From NCBI GenBank assembly GCA_050084985.1, contig JBITNC010000002.1, forward strand, positions 16,678,001 to 16,742,000: 64,000 bases of DNA. Direction: 5' to 3'. Every line of letters starts with the position of its first letter. Position 1 is the stretch's first letter. The stretch comes from Nageia nagi (taxonomy: Eukaryota; Pinophyta). The notes under the pieces are model-generated. The model saw nothing but the letters and a program-made list of their open reading frames with translations, was not told the origin of the DNA and searched no databases. The translations under genes and the position numbers were made by a program. Positions 22,421 to 33,470 of this stretch are shown piece after piece.

Positions 22421-22812
22421 GTATACAAGCGTTGGTTATATGCTTGGTAGGTCTATGTACCTACAGTCATGTACCCTTCATCTATTGGGGAAAAGAAAAG
22501 ATCATTTATCACTATCATTTTGTACAAGCATTGATCATATGCTTGGTAGGTCTGTGTGCCTACAATCGTCTTTCCCTTCATTTGTTGGGACAAAGAAAAG
22601 ATCATTTATCATTATCATTTTGTATGAGCATTAGTCATATGCTTGATAGGTTTACGTGCTTACAATCATCTTTCCCTTCATCTTCTGGGACAAAGCAGAG
22701 ATCATTTATCATTATCATTTTGAATGAGCATTGGTCATACGCTTGGTAGGTCTACATGCCTACAATCATCTTTCCCTTCATCTGTTGGGGCAAAGCAAAA
22801 GTCATTTTCATT
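22421..22812 (+). repeat. four tandem 100-bp units
   Basis: Units start at 22421, 22521, 22621 and 22721, so the period is exactly 100. Each contains ATATGCTTGGTAGGTCT, then CCTACAATCATC, then TTGGGGCAAAG-like and TCATTTATCATTATCATTT. A fifth, diverged relative lies upstream at about 20545-20680. Open frames through the array are not conserved between units. Confidence 0.85.
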
Positions 22813-25800
22813 TGTCAATTTGATCGTTTATCATTTTAACATTTGTCATTGTTGTCTTTGGTCATTTTTATTATTTATTATTTATCATTTTTCATTATTT
22901 TCATTTGTTAATTTTATCATTTGTCGTGTTTATCATTTATCATTTATCTTCATCATGTCATTAAACATTGTACTTTATTTCATTTTATTTAAAAATAAAA
23001 AATATAACAAAAATATATTTTATGCATAACAAAAATATTTCCTTTTTATTCATGTCCTGTGGTTGTACATTAGTATGATGGTGAATATATACATTCATCC
23101 ATCTACGTTGTTACATTCATAGTTCTATGTTACAAAACACCTCGTCCAATCTTGTGAATCATCATTATTCTCTGCCAATTTATGTTTGTTGTGCTTACAG
23201 AACTTCCTTTACCTCAGAACTCATGGATTTCCCTGATTGAACTTGAGGTGGTTCAATTTTTTCTATCACTTCTTTCTCTCTCAATACATCTAACATCATC
23301 TTGGGAATGTGAATCCTATGGTGTCAAAGGACATTCTCGTACATGGGTGCCCTTCTCCTCCACTTCTCCCTTTCTCACCTAACCCTATTATAGATGTTTC
23401 AAACCTCTTATCATATCTTCTTTATCAGCTCTTTGGTCTCTTTCTCCTACTTCTCTTTCTCAACTAGCAGCTTGTTCTGTTCTACCATCAATTCATTCCA
23501 AGACTGCCAGTAAATTACCTTACTTCATCAAAGCATGCTCATCAATTTTTCATCATTGTAATATTTTCTTTCATCTTAGCCAATTCCTATCAGAGGTGGG
23601 CATTCTCAATGCCTACCAACATCCCCGTCTCTTCATTGGTACCCATGGAAATATTTTCCATGTTGGCACCCTAATCATTTGTCATCCCTTCAACATGGGT
23701 TTCCTCTTTCTTGGAATCCATGTTTGGTTAGTTTGTTTATCCTTCTCTCCTTGTTATCTTCATCTCATTTAATAAATCATGATAAATAGGAAAGATCGCA
23801 TAGTGTACCCACTATGAGTCCATCTCATCCATCCATTTAGTCACCACATGTTTGCCACTCATCGTATCCTATCGGCTCATAGTGTCACCATGCGTACACC
23901 CCTCATTAAGTTTCACATGCCCAATAATATCACCATGTGTCTATCCATCATTGTGTCCCTTACATTTTCCTATTATTGTTATCATAATTATCCTCATTAC
24001 ATGTCCATCATCTATTCCCTTTAGTCCTTTTCAGCCCATACCATGTCATTATCTTTTTGTCCCTTCTTTTTGACCATTCAAACCATAGCCATTAAAACCT
24101 GCATGTCAATACAAGATTCATATCCCCACAAATCCCTCATCCCAATCACTCATTATTTATGGTCCCTTGTTATCTCAATCATCATCATCTTATCCATTCT
24201 GCATCCCTTGGGTAGCATATAATCCCATGTGACCTCTCTTGTTTATCACAGCTTATTCTCATCTTTCCTTTCTTTCAACATTTTATTCTCATCCTTCATT
24301 CTCTATGGATTTCTCTCATTTTCTTTCCATCTTGAGTGAGCTTCAATATGCCATAGTACACTATATCTATCATGACCTTTTGGTGCAACGCTCCTATTTC
24401 GCCCTTGACTCCCTGTTATGATAGTGACTCACTTTTATTCATAAGCAACCTAAAAATCACCTTGGGATTTGCATTATTCTCTACCTTGAACATGTCAATG
24501 ATGTTTACCTATTCCTATTGCTGCTAAGTCATCCTGATTAGATGTGGCATGTCATAGTGTACACCCTGTTCAATCACTTCCTATTGCAACTAGTGCGTTA
24601 TGTTGGTCTACCGTATTTGCATCCATAAGAATATTTTGAGCTGATCATTGTTACTTGGGTGATGCATATTCATCACCTACAATGGTCATATAGCTACTCA
24701 TTTCATGTGATTCAACATGGTGGAGATCAGATACTTCATCATCGCTCCTTCTTCCTATGTCATTTTTTACCATTATCACATTAGTTACTTCTTTAGCTAA
24801 ATTCATTTGATTCCATCTCATTGAATGATGCCAGCTAATCTAACTCAAACATCTAGTCACCTGACCATGCACCAGATGCACTGTAGTGGCTACCCATTGG
24901 ACTTATTAGTGGTAATCTTTCTTTTTACATTTGTTATGCATCCATGCTTATTGATGGGAATCTTATTTTGCTTTTAATATAAAAATCATCATTTTTTATT
25001 GTATATATATGTTCATGTGATTGCCTTTTATTTTCCTTGATTATTTAGTAAAATAATCAAGCATGTGGTCCTTTCACCTCCTGCATATTTGTCATTCGAT
25101 TTGCTTCATCAAATTTTGCTTACGATCAATTATCCAAATCACTTTGTGTTGTTATATGTTCATATTCTCTTGTGTCATCCCTTGCATCATTTTAGTCTAT
25201 TCAGGAAGCTCTGATAGTTTCTTGAAATCCACTATCATTCCCCCTTTTTTGCTATCTCACTTCATCTCAATCATGAACTAAGTCCTCTTCGATGATCCTG
25301 ATCCTAACCTCCCTCAAGAGGTCTTGCACAATTTCATCCATGGTCACATATTCATCATGTCTACACTTCTCTATAGACCACTCTTCATCAAAATGTCATT
25401 TGCATTTAGATAGATCATGTCCATCATCAATACATAATTTTATTCATTCATCGATTAGACGATGCAAACCATCTGCATCTTATCATGGATATTATCTATC
25501 ATTCAAACTGGACGTGGAAGGTCATCCTATACTATCTATGGGATATGATGGTATTTTACTTATTAGAGTTCATGGGTCCTTTGATGCTTCACCCTTAGGA
25601 GTGCTACCATCCATTCACTATTGTGTACATAGTCTGGTGATATGATCTTCACTAGGATTCCTCTTATAGGACTCAGCTAGTTCAATAAAATAATTAGTGG
25701 GTATTCTACCCATATTTTGACATCTTATGTTGCTTCTTATTGATCACATGTGTGACCCTCTTCAATCAATTGAGTTCACTTATCAATCGTTCGCCTACCT

Positions 25801-26499
25801 CTAAACCTAAGAGCTTCGCTTCTAGCTCTCCTAATCCCATTGATGATTTAGCATAGTCTTTAGCTTTTTCTCTATCTTTATCTTTTGTTTGGCCATCCAC
25901 TCAAGCTTATCAGTGAAATTATCATTATCATCATTGTTGGTATTTTTGCCTATTTTGTATCAATCTTCTATCTTGCTATCCACCTGAGCATGTTGGTGGA
26001 ATTTTAATCAATGTCAATGAATATATCTTCTTCCTTCCATTCTTGTCTTAGTGTTATTGGATTTTATCATTATCTATGTTCATTTTATTCAGTAATTATT
26101 ATCTATGTTTTATCATGTTGATTATTTTATTTTCATCTCTATTCTGTTATCTGTTTCACATCATCTCCTTTGATCTATTTTTGTATCTGATCTTTTATCC
26201 CTATCTCTTCATGTCTCTTGTCATCTAATCTATCTTGTTATCATGAGTATGATTCATTCTCTCATCCCTTGTGAGCAATGTGATCCTCTTTTATCGTTAG
26301 TCTTAACCTTATCAAATCATCATTTAATTTTATCACATTCATGTGGTTGATAACATTCAATCTTAGTTGCTTCCTTGCAAATTGATGTCATGTTTTGGTC
26401 TGTTTATCATTATCCTATCCCTAATCACCCTATTGGTTAGCAGATTAGTCAACCTTTTGAATTAAAATTTAATCAGTCCATGGTCTTGTCATCTTGTTA

Positions 26500-26640
26500 T
26501 CATCTAGTCATCCTATTGAGCCTTAAGTCACATCTAGTCATCCTGTCAAGCTTTAAGTCATCTAGTCATCTTGTCAAACCTTAACTCCTTGTCTAGTCAT
26601 CTTGTTAAGTCTTAAGTCATTTCCCATCTTTGGGTCAAGT
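26500..26640 (+). repeat. four to five short ATCTAGTCATCC-type units
   Basis: The phrase CATCTAGTCATCCTGTCAAG followed by CTTAAGTC recurs about every 40 bases. It is a further small array in the pol-less interior and has no coding pattern. Confidence 0.6.
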
Positions 26641-27217
26641 TTTAAGCCTTTTCCTATTAGTCAATCTTAACCACAATTATCTCATCATGATCTTATCCTT
26701 TGTCATCTAGTCATTTCTATCTAATCGTGGTTGTAGCTTTTGTTATGTTGTTGTTTATATTTCACTTATGATCATAATCTCTATCAATTCGATCATTTCT
26801 ATCCACCCATGATCATAATCTCTTTCCTTTAGCAATTTATCTTATTTATGATCGTTGTCTTTTACATTTGACTATTTTAGTCTTGCCTATGGTCGTAGTC
26901 TTTATCACTTGGTTGTAATCAATCCCAACTGTAATCCTGGTCTTGTTCATTTGGTTGCTTGTACCCCACCATGGTCAATTATCATTACCTTCTCATCATT
27001 TTCTATCTTGCATATCTTATCATTGAGGGAGTTGATACTAGATCCTACTCCTCCTTTGGGGATCATTGAGTAATGGAGACTACAAGGTAGGACAACAATC
27101 ACTCATCTCCCACCATCACCATCTTTTAGCTTTGTCTCATTTTTCTTTGTGCTTATCGTATCATGGTCAGTCAATCGATAATTTATCAATGGCTAAATGA
27201 TGTCTTATCATCTTTGC

Positions 27218-27325
27218 CTCTAATTGCTAGGGCAAAGCAAAAGTTAGTTACCTTTCAACTATTGGGGTAAAGTAGAAGTTAATTACCCTTCAACTGCTAG
27301 GGTAAAGTAGAGGTCATTTACCTTT
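27218..27325 (+). repeat. three units around GGGGTAAAGTAGAAGT
   Basis: Units at about 27224, 27258 and 27294 read CTGCTAGGGTAAAGTAGAGG or variants followed by TTACC. They share the GGGGYAAAG motif with the 100-bp array and with the arrays that follow. Confidence 0.65.
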
Positions 27326-27409
27326 TTGCACTTAGATTAGAATAGGTAAATTAGATTAATACATTTATCAAGTTCATACCATCCCTGATCATTAAGACTT
27401 AATCATGAG

Positions 27410-27860
27410 TTCTATTTCAATCTTATATGACCTATTGTGTGCCAAAACTAGACTTTGTTGGATTTTCATGGTGTTCAAGATGATCTTATATGACCTATCT
27501 TATGCTAAAACCAACTCTCATATCAACTGTATCATAGTCACCCTTTGATTACTAGGGAAAAGTAAAATCATTTATCATTAATCATTTTTCATGTATCATA
27601 TGTAGTTATGGTGTGATTATTCCAATGTGAATCTTTTTTCAGGATGATCTTATACTACCTTTCATGTGCCAAAATTAGCTCTTATCCTGACTATATCATA
27701 GTCATCCTTTGACTGTTGGGGTAAAGCATAATCATTTATCATGCATCATATATCATGTATCATATATCATTTGTTCCACCATGATGTTTTGGTAGGATGA
27801 TCTTATACTGCCTATCATGTGCCAAAACTAGCTCTCATCCTAACTGATTCATGTTACATG
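27410..27860 (+). repeat. three to four units of about 160 bp
   Basis: Units near 27480, 27640 and 27796 share GATGATCTTATACTACCT, then TGTGCCAAAACTAGCTCT, then ATCATAGTCATCCTTTGA and a GGGGTAAAG-like motif. An older relative starts near 27415. No reading frame is conserved. Confidence 0.7.
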
Positions 27861-27914
27861 GTTAGTCCCATCATATCAGTTTTTCATATTATTGCATCTT
27901 AGCCATTTATCAGC

Positions 27915-28175
27915 ATCTTTGCTTTCCATTAAACATGGGGTGAGATTGAACATTAATCTTTGTTTGCTTTCCATTCAACATGGGGTAAAGTTATCTTGAG
28001 CATTTTTATTTTTGATTCTTTATTTATTTTCCATTCAACATGGGGAAAAAATATCTTTAGCATATCCTGCTTTCTATTCAACATAGGGCAAGATCATCAT
28101 TGTCATTTATCATGTCACAATAAGATCATTACTACCATCACTTTTACTTTTCTTTCCATTCAACATGGGGTAAAG
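27915..28175 (+). repeat. five units of TTTCCATTCAACATGGGGTA
   Basis: Copies at about 27920, 27967, 28028, 28070 and 28152 share TTTCCATTCAACATGGGG followed by AAAG or AAA. Spacing is irregular (40 to 80 bases). Confidence 0.75.
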
Positions 28176-28510
28176 ATTCCTTTTGGTAGCATGATCATAT
28201 TTTTAAGCATGACTCCTCTTGAGTCCCAAGCATTTTAGCATGGTCATTTAATTTGATCACCTTTGCATTGATTGTGTCATTTAGAGCTTCTAGCATGGGT
28301 CCCTTAGCATGTGGCAAGTTTGCGTACCTCTACATCATCTTGCATGTCAGTAAGATATTATTAATCATTGATCATTATCATCTCATCATGTCATCATCAT
28401 CATCTCATCATCTTGTCATTTGGTCTGTTTATCATTTTTTTTTCAGTTCCACATCATCTATCTTGTTAACTTTTGAGTTGAATTTTGCTTTACAACACTT
28501 TATAAAACTT

Positions 28511-28528
28511 ACCTCAAAAGGGGGCATC
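28511..28528 (+). other. polypurine tract of the gypsy element
   Basis: CTCAAAAGGGGGCATC lies directly before the TGTAAGC start of the 3' LTR. This is the expected plus-strand priming site and fixes the element's orientation as plus. Confidence 0.75.
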
Positions 28529-29544
28529 TGTAAGCACCTTAAAAACATATTTTTATGTTATTTATAGTGTCATGTTGTGTCTTATGGTCACCCATCATCA
28601 TTTATGTTCATTTAAGTCATTTTGAGCAGTTTCATCAAAATCATCCCTTAGTAGGACAATTCCAAAATCATCCCTTTGTAGAACAATTTTGACCATCATT
28701 TTTCAAAATAGATAAGCTTGAATCCATTTTTCCTTCTTTGCAATTTTGGGCCACATGTACCCAGATGGAAGTGGTGCACCAAAACACATGAACACGATCA
28801 GGTCAGGCCTAATCAGCACTTTATTTTCCACCTTGGGATCTTTGTTAGCCACTTTGGGTCTCCCTCCATGTCAACAATCATTCTCAACCACCCAACTCAT
28901 TCTGATCAACATTCTTCCAAGCATTCTCTCCAATTTGGTCTAAACATTATCTAAGAAAACAAGCCAACATTGAAGTCTCTCCAAGCATGTAGCTCTAAAC
29001 ACTCAGCCACATCCAAGTCTCTAGCCATCCAAACACAACATAGCCAAATCTAACACAATCTAGCAGAAGTAAGTTCTTGAATCTTTGTTTGCAGGTTGAA
29101 GAATTGTTTGCAAATCTTCTTGGAGAAACCATTGGAAGAGCACATTAGAGGAGCATATAATGGTATCCTTGTACATATTATTTCTTGCATTTTGTGTGGC
29201 ATGTAGTATTTTCTAGGTTAGATCATAATAGCTTAGTTTCCTTATCATTTCATTATAGTCTTAATCTTACACAAGCATATCATTTTACATCTTAGGCATA
29301 TCAATCTTTTCTATCACCCATTTGATTATGGGATAGGGATCTACTCTCATTAAAGGAGATTTCATATCTCTCTTGAGTGCACTTCGGGGTCTTAAGGGAC
29401 CAAAGTGCTGATATCCCCACTAACATATGTTTTCTTACATGTTAAACCATCATCCATCCATTAAACATGTCCAATGCAAGCAATGTTTTACACATTACAA
29501 AGTAAGAATCTTGGAAGATCCTATGTGGCTTTTATATGCTTACA
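28529..29544 (+). repeat. 3' LTR of the gag-only gypsy element
   Basis: This 1016-base partner of 15115-16107 has the same TGTAAGC/GCTTACA ends. It carries about 20 extra bases compared with the 5' LTR, mostly around 28660-28700. Short plus-strand frames within it (28718-28954, 28746-28943) are not kept in the 5' LTR. Confidence 0.9.
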
Positions 29545-29549
29545 CAATT

Positions 29550-29900
29550 CCTTGAAATAAGTAAAAGATTCATCTTTTTGCTTAATAAAAAATGCCCAAT
29601 ACATCTAGAATAAATCATCAATAAATGTGAGGAACTAAGAATTCTTACCAAGGCTTAGAGTTTGCATAGGACCATAAATATCGAATTGAACCTTTGTCAA
29701 ATTTCATCCTTGGATGCTTTACTAATGCACAACCTTCACAAAAGGCCTTGGGATCATCCACCTTTGGCAAATCATGCACAATATCCTAAAACATCTTCAA
29801 ACTATCAAAATTCCAAGTGGCCAAATTTGAGATGCCGCAACCAATACATGTCATGAACAACCACATTTGCAAGTTGGTTGCCCCCTTATTCTCCAAACTT
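29550..29900 (-). pseudogene. copia GAG-pre-integrase and integrase N-terminus
   Basis: On the minus strand, WLRHLKFGHLEF-like sequence, then DLPKVDDPKAFCEGC, then KHPRMKF are readable. This is the zinc-binding pre-integrase block (H-x-R-x-G-H followed by C-x-x-C). Further on lies a decayed F-x-D-D-x-S-R-x-x-W-V-x-F-x-K-x-K stretch, the first catalytic aspartate region. The domain is cut at 29545 by the gypsy element and resumes at 15109. Confidence 0.88.
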
Positions 29901-29979
29901 TATTGGAAATAATATTTTTATTAATCATATAAATAATAGTAACATGCTTGTGCGCATTATTCTTATCATAAATATCGCA

Positions 29980-30265
29980 TTATTGATCTTCAAAAACTAG
30001 CTTGTAATTTGTCTCCATCATTTTCCCAACACTTAATAAACTATACTTCAAATATGGAGTAAAATAAATATCATGTAATATCTTCTTACCTTTAATGGTT
30101 TTCACTTCAAGTACACCTTTACTAGACACCTCCAAAGATTTATTATTTTCCAACCTGATGTTAGACTTGTAAGGATGGTACATGGATGAGAGGAGCTCCC
30201 CTTTTTCGGTCATATGGCTAGATCAACTAGTGTCAAGTATCCATTGTTGATAAAAATCTTTATCT
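29980..30265 (-). pseudogene. copia protease
   Basis: The minus strand reads WILDTS, a stop, then SSHMTEKGELLSS. Copia elements normally have W-x-L-D-S-G-C-S-x-H-M-T, so the catalytic D-S/T-G motif is damaged. The following open segment (29980-30213) has the LENNKSLEVSSKGVLEVKT and YLKYSLLSVGKMMETNYKLV blocks of the protease and its C-terminal extension. Confidence 0.9.
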
Positions 30266-30342
30266 TTATCCTTGTCTAAGGAAAAAATAAAGTTTCTCTT
30301 TATTGATCCTTCTCACCATAATGAGTTGATCTCCCTTCATTT

Positions 30343-31171
30343 ATAGACTCTTTCAATTTGCACTCCCTTTCAAAATATCCAAATTTATTGCAATGGTAGC
30401 ATTGCATATTTCTCTTATCAACATTGCCTCTTCCTTTTTATGCTCAATCTCTACCTCTACCTCTTTCTCTATGTGAAGGCTAGCCTCTTCCATTCCCACA
30501 TGAACTTGATTCAACCTCCATTGTAGAAAATATTTTTTCTTCTATACTAGTAGTAGCAATAGTAGTCTTGATCCTCTCCTCATGTGACACAAGAGAGCCC
30601 ATGAGATGGTCAAATTCAAGCGTTGAGAGATATTTACTCTCCTCAATGATTATGGAAACATTATCCAACTTAGAGATAAGTATTCTCAGCACCTTCTTGA
30701 TAATAGTTACTTTGTCCAAAACTTCTCCAAGAGTGGTCATTTTCTTTGTGATGGATTTCACTCTAATAGGATAATCTCCTGCTAGTTCATTCTCTTGCAT
30801 CTTAAGATTTTCAAATCTCTCCTTAATGTTTGTAGGTTCATTTACTTCACCTGATCACATCCTTGGTAGCCATCTCTCAAAGCTATCCATGCTTCCTGGG
30901 CTATTGTACACCTAGTAGTTCTAGGAAAACTTCTCTTGTTAAGAGAATATTGGAGATAAAAGAGAGAAAGGTAATTCTTTTTTTGTGTCTTCTTCCTTAC
31001 TATCTTATCAGCTAGTTATAGAGTATTCCAATAAGATGGTTCAATGTAGCCATCAATGACTACATCCCATAAATCTTTGCCCATGAGAAGAGTCTTCATT
31101 TTAATGCTCCAATATTCATAATTTGTCCCATCAAACTTTGGAATTGGGAGAGAGTTTGTGTTGTTTTCCAT
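30343..31171 (-). pseudogene. copia gag
   Basis: The start codon is at 31171 on the minus strand. Its first residues contain PIPKFDGTNYEYWSIKMKTL and LWDVVIDGYIEP, the N-terminal signature of copia gag. The open segment 30480-30800 carries the UBN2-type core (VLRILISKLDNVSIIIEESK, then STLEFDHLMGSLVSHEER). At about 30343-30420 lies a zinc knuckle, CYHCNKFGYFERECK, whose histidine is replaced by tyrosine. Frame breaks at about 30800-31070 disable it. Confidence 0.9.
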
Positions 31172-31266
31172 GACACTAAAGAAAATAAGAAACCAATCTT
31201 CAATGTAAAACTTTTGAGATTATCAAGAAGAACCATAGGCTTGTTCGAACCCATAAATACCAATCT

Positions 31267-31282
31267 AACTTTGTTACCATAA
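31267..31282 (-). other. degenerate primer-binding site of the copia element
   Basis: Read on the minus strand just after the 5' LTR end (CCCA), TGGTAACAAAGTTAG resembles TGGTATCAGAGCTAG, the initiator-Met primer site, with several substitutions. Confidence 0.65.
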
Positions 31283-31809
31283 TGGGATATTTAACAAACT
31301 CAAACAATCCAAAATACCCAACAAATACTCAATGGATCACCAAGAAAACCAAATGAGATAAACATAGGCTATCTATATCATTAATAAAGTTTAATATTAC
31401 AATGAAGCTCTCACAATAGTTGAAGAAGAAAGGAGTTCTAAAATTACAACTACACACTTGAACATTCTCAAAATAATGTATGTTACAAAATTACTCTACA
31501 CAATATTCCTAGCTGATGCTAACATCTACTAGATTCGTGAGGAATATATTATAAACACCAATGCCTCAAGCTATAGTAAAAATGAATAAAAGATACTAAG
31601 AAAATACCAAAATCTCCAAGTACAGAATCTCCATGTGAAACATGTTGGTGTTTCAATAGTTGGGAACATGTTGACATTTCAGATCCAATTGTTGTTGTGA
31701 TTCTGAAACGTGACAATGCTTGAAGAGGAAAACACTAGGGGTCATAGCGTTTCATCAAAAACACAAATTGAGATTAGATTTTCAATGTCACTAAGCTCAA
31801 TTCTGAAAA
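31283..31809 (-). repeat. 5' LTR of the copia element
   Basis: This 527-base partner of 6617-7185 is followed on the right by the AGTTG target duplication at 31810-31814. Confidence 0.88.
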
Positions 31810-31814
31810 AGTTG

Positions 31815-32570
31815 CACCACAAAAAATGCTTTTTAATCTCATCTTCATCAGCCACCAAAATCATATTGGTATAAGAACTACGTTCCACTTGAATTAGGGA
31901 ACACTAAGTCTACATACCTACTACTAGGCTAAACAAACTTTTTTTAGGAAGGTATAAAGAAATATATCAAGGATCTTATATATTCTTACTAAAGATGTTA
32001 ATGAGAGAAAGGGAAAAGACTTAAGTCACCAGGGTTAGTCTAATTGCTCCCCATTTCAACAATGACATGGTTTAACACTTCCATGGAATTCATTGATAGG
32101 CTTCTAATGTTTCAAGAAAAACCAGTAATCTTTGTAATGAGATTTTCAAGCAGTAAGACACCACTCTTAAACTCAACTTTTTGTTCAATCCATAGATAAG
32201 TGGATAAACAAATATGATTAATAAATATTTGTAGATATACCTTTAATGATTTATCTCTAATCAACAATCATGCTAAATTTGATAGCTTTATTGTCAAAAT
32301 GTTTGTACAACACTTTCATTTATTATTCCACTTAAATGACACCATTTAAAGTATTATATGGATAACCATAAAAGTTAATATTATCCTTATTGATCAAGCG
32401 AACAAACATCCTTGATTCGTATGAATGATGACTTTACTTTTACTATATTAATAAAGATGTACAAGTCCTATTAGAAGGGTTACTAGCAAAAAGATGCCAC
32501 ATAACTATCTCTTTAGGATTTCCATTAGTGGTTTTCATAATTCAAGCCTTTAGGAAAAAATTATTTAAGA
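31815..32570. other. unassigned sequence flanking the copia insertion
   Basis: No gene or repeat partner was found. It is the continuation of the pre-insertion locus left of 6612. Confidence 0.4.
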
Positions 32571-32579
32571 GAGGATGGC

Positions 32580-33470
32580 ATGTTATGTAACCACTTGATG
32601 TAAATTTGTAAGGGAATGTCACTCGCTATTGCAAAGGGAATACATATCACAAATAGATGCAAGGGAATTTAGATAGAAGAATAGTGCATGTAATATGTAA
32701 GGGAATATAGGATAAATATATAAAATTACATGTAAAAGAATATACAACTATAGATATTTCTCTTATAAAAGGCAATAAAAGAAAGCCATGAATATCGTCT
32801 AAATTTTGTATTGAGTTCACTTGTATTGGGAGATTTTCTCTTAAATATGCATACAAAATACAATGAGAAGTACTATTTCCCATAATGTTCTTTTATATTT
32901 GAATCAAGATATTCTTACTATATTTACAAACTATGATATATCATGTAACTATTCTACTCTTATTAACTAATTTTTATCTTTTGCATAAAGTTAATATTAT
33001 TGAATAACATGTATCATTTAGTAAATCTATACCCATAACTTTTCACATATCAACATCCATTCAAATTCCAAATAATGTAAAATGAAGAGTTTTAAAAATT
33101 ATCTTGTTTATTTTTTTATCACAAGATCACCATAATTTAATTTAAATTTTTTTATTTATTTAATGAAAATAATACACTTATAAAACAAAATTATTAATCT
33201 TATTTATTTAAAAAATATAATTCATATAAATTAATTTTCTTTAATAAATAATAATTTATATTTTTTATAACAAAAAATCTAACTTAAAAATCAAGAAACT
33301 ATAACAAATTAATCAATTTATTTAATTAAAAGCATCACACTCGTATATTTGAAAGAAAGCATCTATATTACAACATCAAAGTATAAAACACCAAAGTTGT
33401 AGAATCCACTAGCTGACACGATCTTTCCTTTTGATGTCACCTTTTACATTTGAAGAGCATAAACATTTTT
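32580..33470 (-). repeat. 3' flank of the RLP gene, present in three copies
   Basis: The stretch 32600-33115 matches 40085-40608, and 32960-33470 matches 56620-57142. Shared phrases include TTGTATTGAGTTCACTTGTA, AACTATGATATATCATGTAA and TCTATATTACAACATCAAAG. It lies directly downstream of the RLP stop codon on the minus strand and was duplicated together with the gene. Confidence 0.85.

Larger units (their letters stand above)
20331..28510 (+). repeat. 8-kb pol-less, pyrimidine-rich interior with repeat arrays
   Basis: The plus strand is dominated by T and C with constant TCAT, ATCAT and CTTGTC words. As a result the minus strand is full of TGA and has no open frame of 60 codons between 16.74 and 29.98 kb, while the plus strand has over twenty. 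No RT, RNase H, integrase or chromodomain motif could be found on either strand. The region holds several separate tandem arrays (listed individually). The longest frame, 172 codons at 22231-22749, simply translates the arrays. Confidence 0.75.
15110..29549 (+). mobile_element. Ty3/gypsy Tat-like gag-only LTR retrotransposon, 14.4 kb
   Basis: LTRs at 15115-16107 and 28529-29544 begin TGTAAGC and end GCTTACA (perfect 7-bp inverted ends). They are flanked by TAATT (15110-15114) and CAATT (29545-29549), a 5-bp target duplication with one mismatch. The insertion splits the integrase of the copia element. A primer-binding region follows the left LTR, a decayed gag lies at about 18450-20330, and a polypurine tract CTCAAAAGGGGGCA precedes the right LTR. 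Between gag and the 3' LTR, where protease, reverse transcriptase, RNase H and integrase should be, about 8.2 kb hold no pol motif on either strand. They hold pyrimidine-rich repeat arrays instead. It is therefore a non-autonomous derivative that kept gag. Confidence 0.88.
6612..31814 (-). mobile_element. Ty1/copia LTR retrotransposon, full length but nested-inserted and dead
   Basis: The element runs on the minus strand between identical 5-bp target duplications AGTTG (6612-6616 and 31810-31814). Its 3' LTR is 6617-7185 and its 5' LTR is 31283-31809. Both start near TGAGAGATTTAAC or TGGGATATTTAAC on the plus strand. After removing the nested insertions at 7986-12489, 13541-14033, about 14262-14785 and 15115-29544, the minus strand reads gag, protease, integrase, reverse transcriptase, RNase H and polypurine tract in Ty1/copia order. 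About 5.3 kb of original element remain, a normal size for the family. Every coding segment carries stops or frameshifts. A degenerate primer-binding site (TGGTAACAAAG on the minus strand) follows the 5' LTR at 31267-31280. Confidence 0.9.

Noticed and set aside
22231-22749. 172-codon plus-strand open frame in the gypsy interior
   Set aside because: It translates the hairpin units and the 100-bp array. Its frame is not kept between units, and the open state follows from the low frequency of TAA/TAG/TGA in this pyrimidine-rich strand.
25292-25645. 117-codon plus-strand open frame in the gypsy interior
   Set aside because: No polymerase or other domain motif; composition is the same as the surrounding skewed sequence.
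28718-28954. Overlapping plus-strand frames in the 3' LTR (78 and 65 codons)
   Set aside because: They are not conserved in the 5' LTR at 15300-15540.
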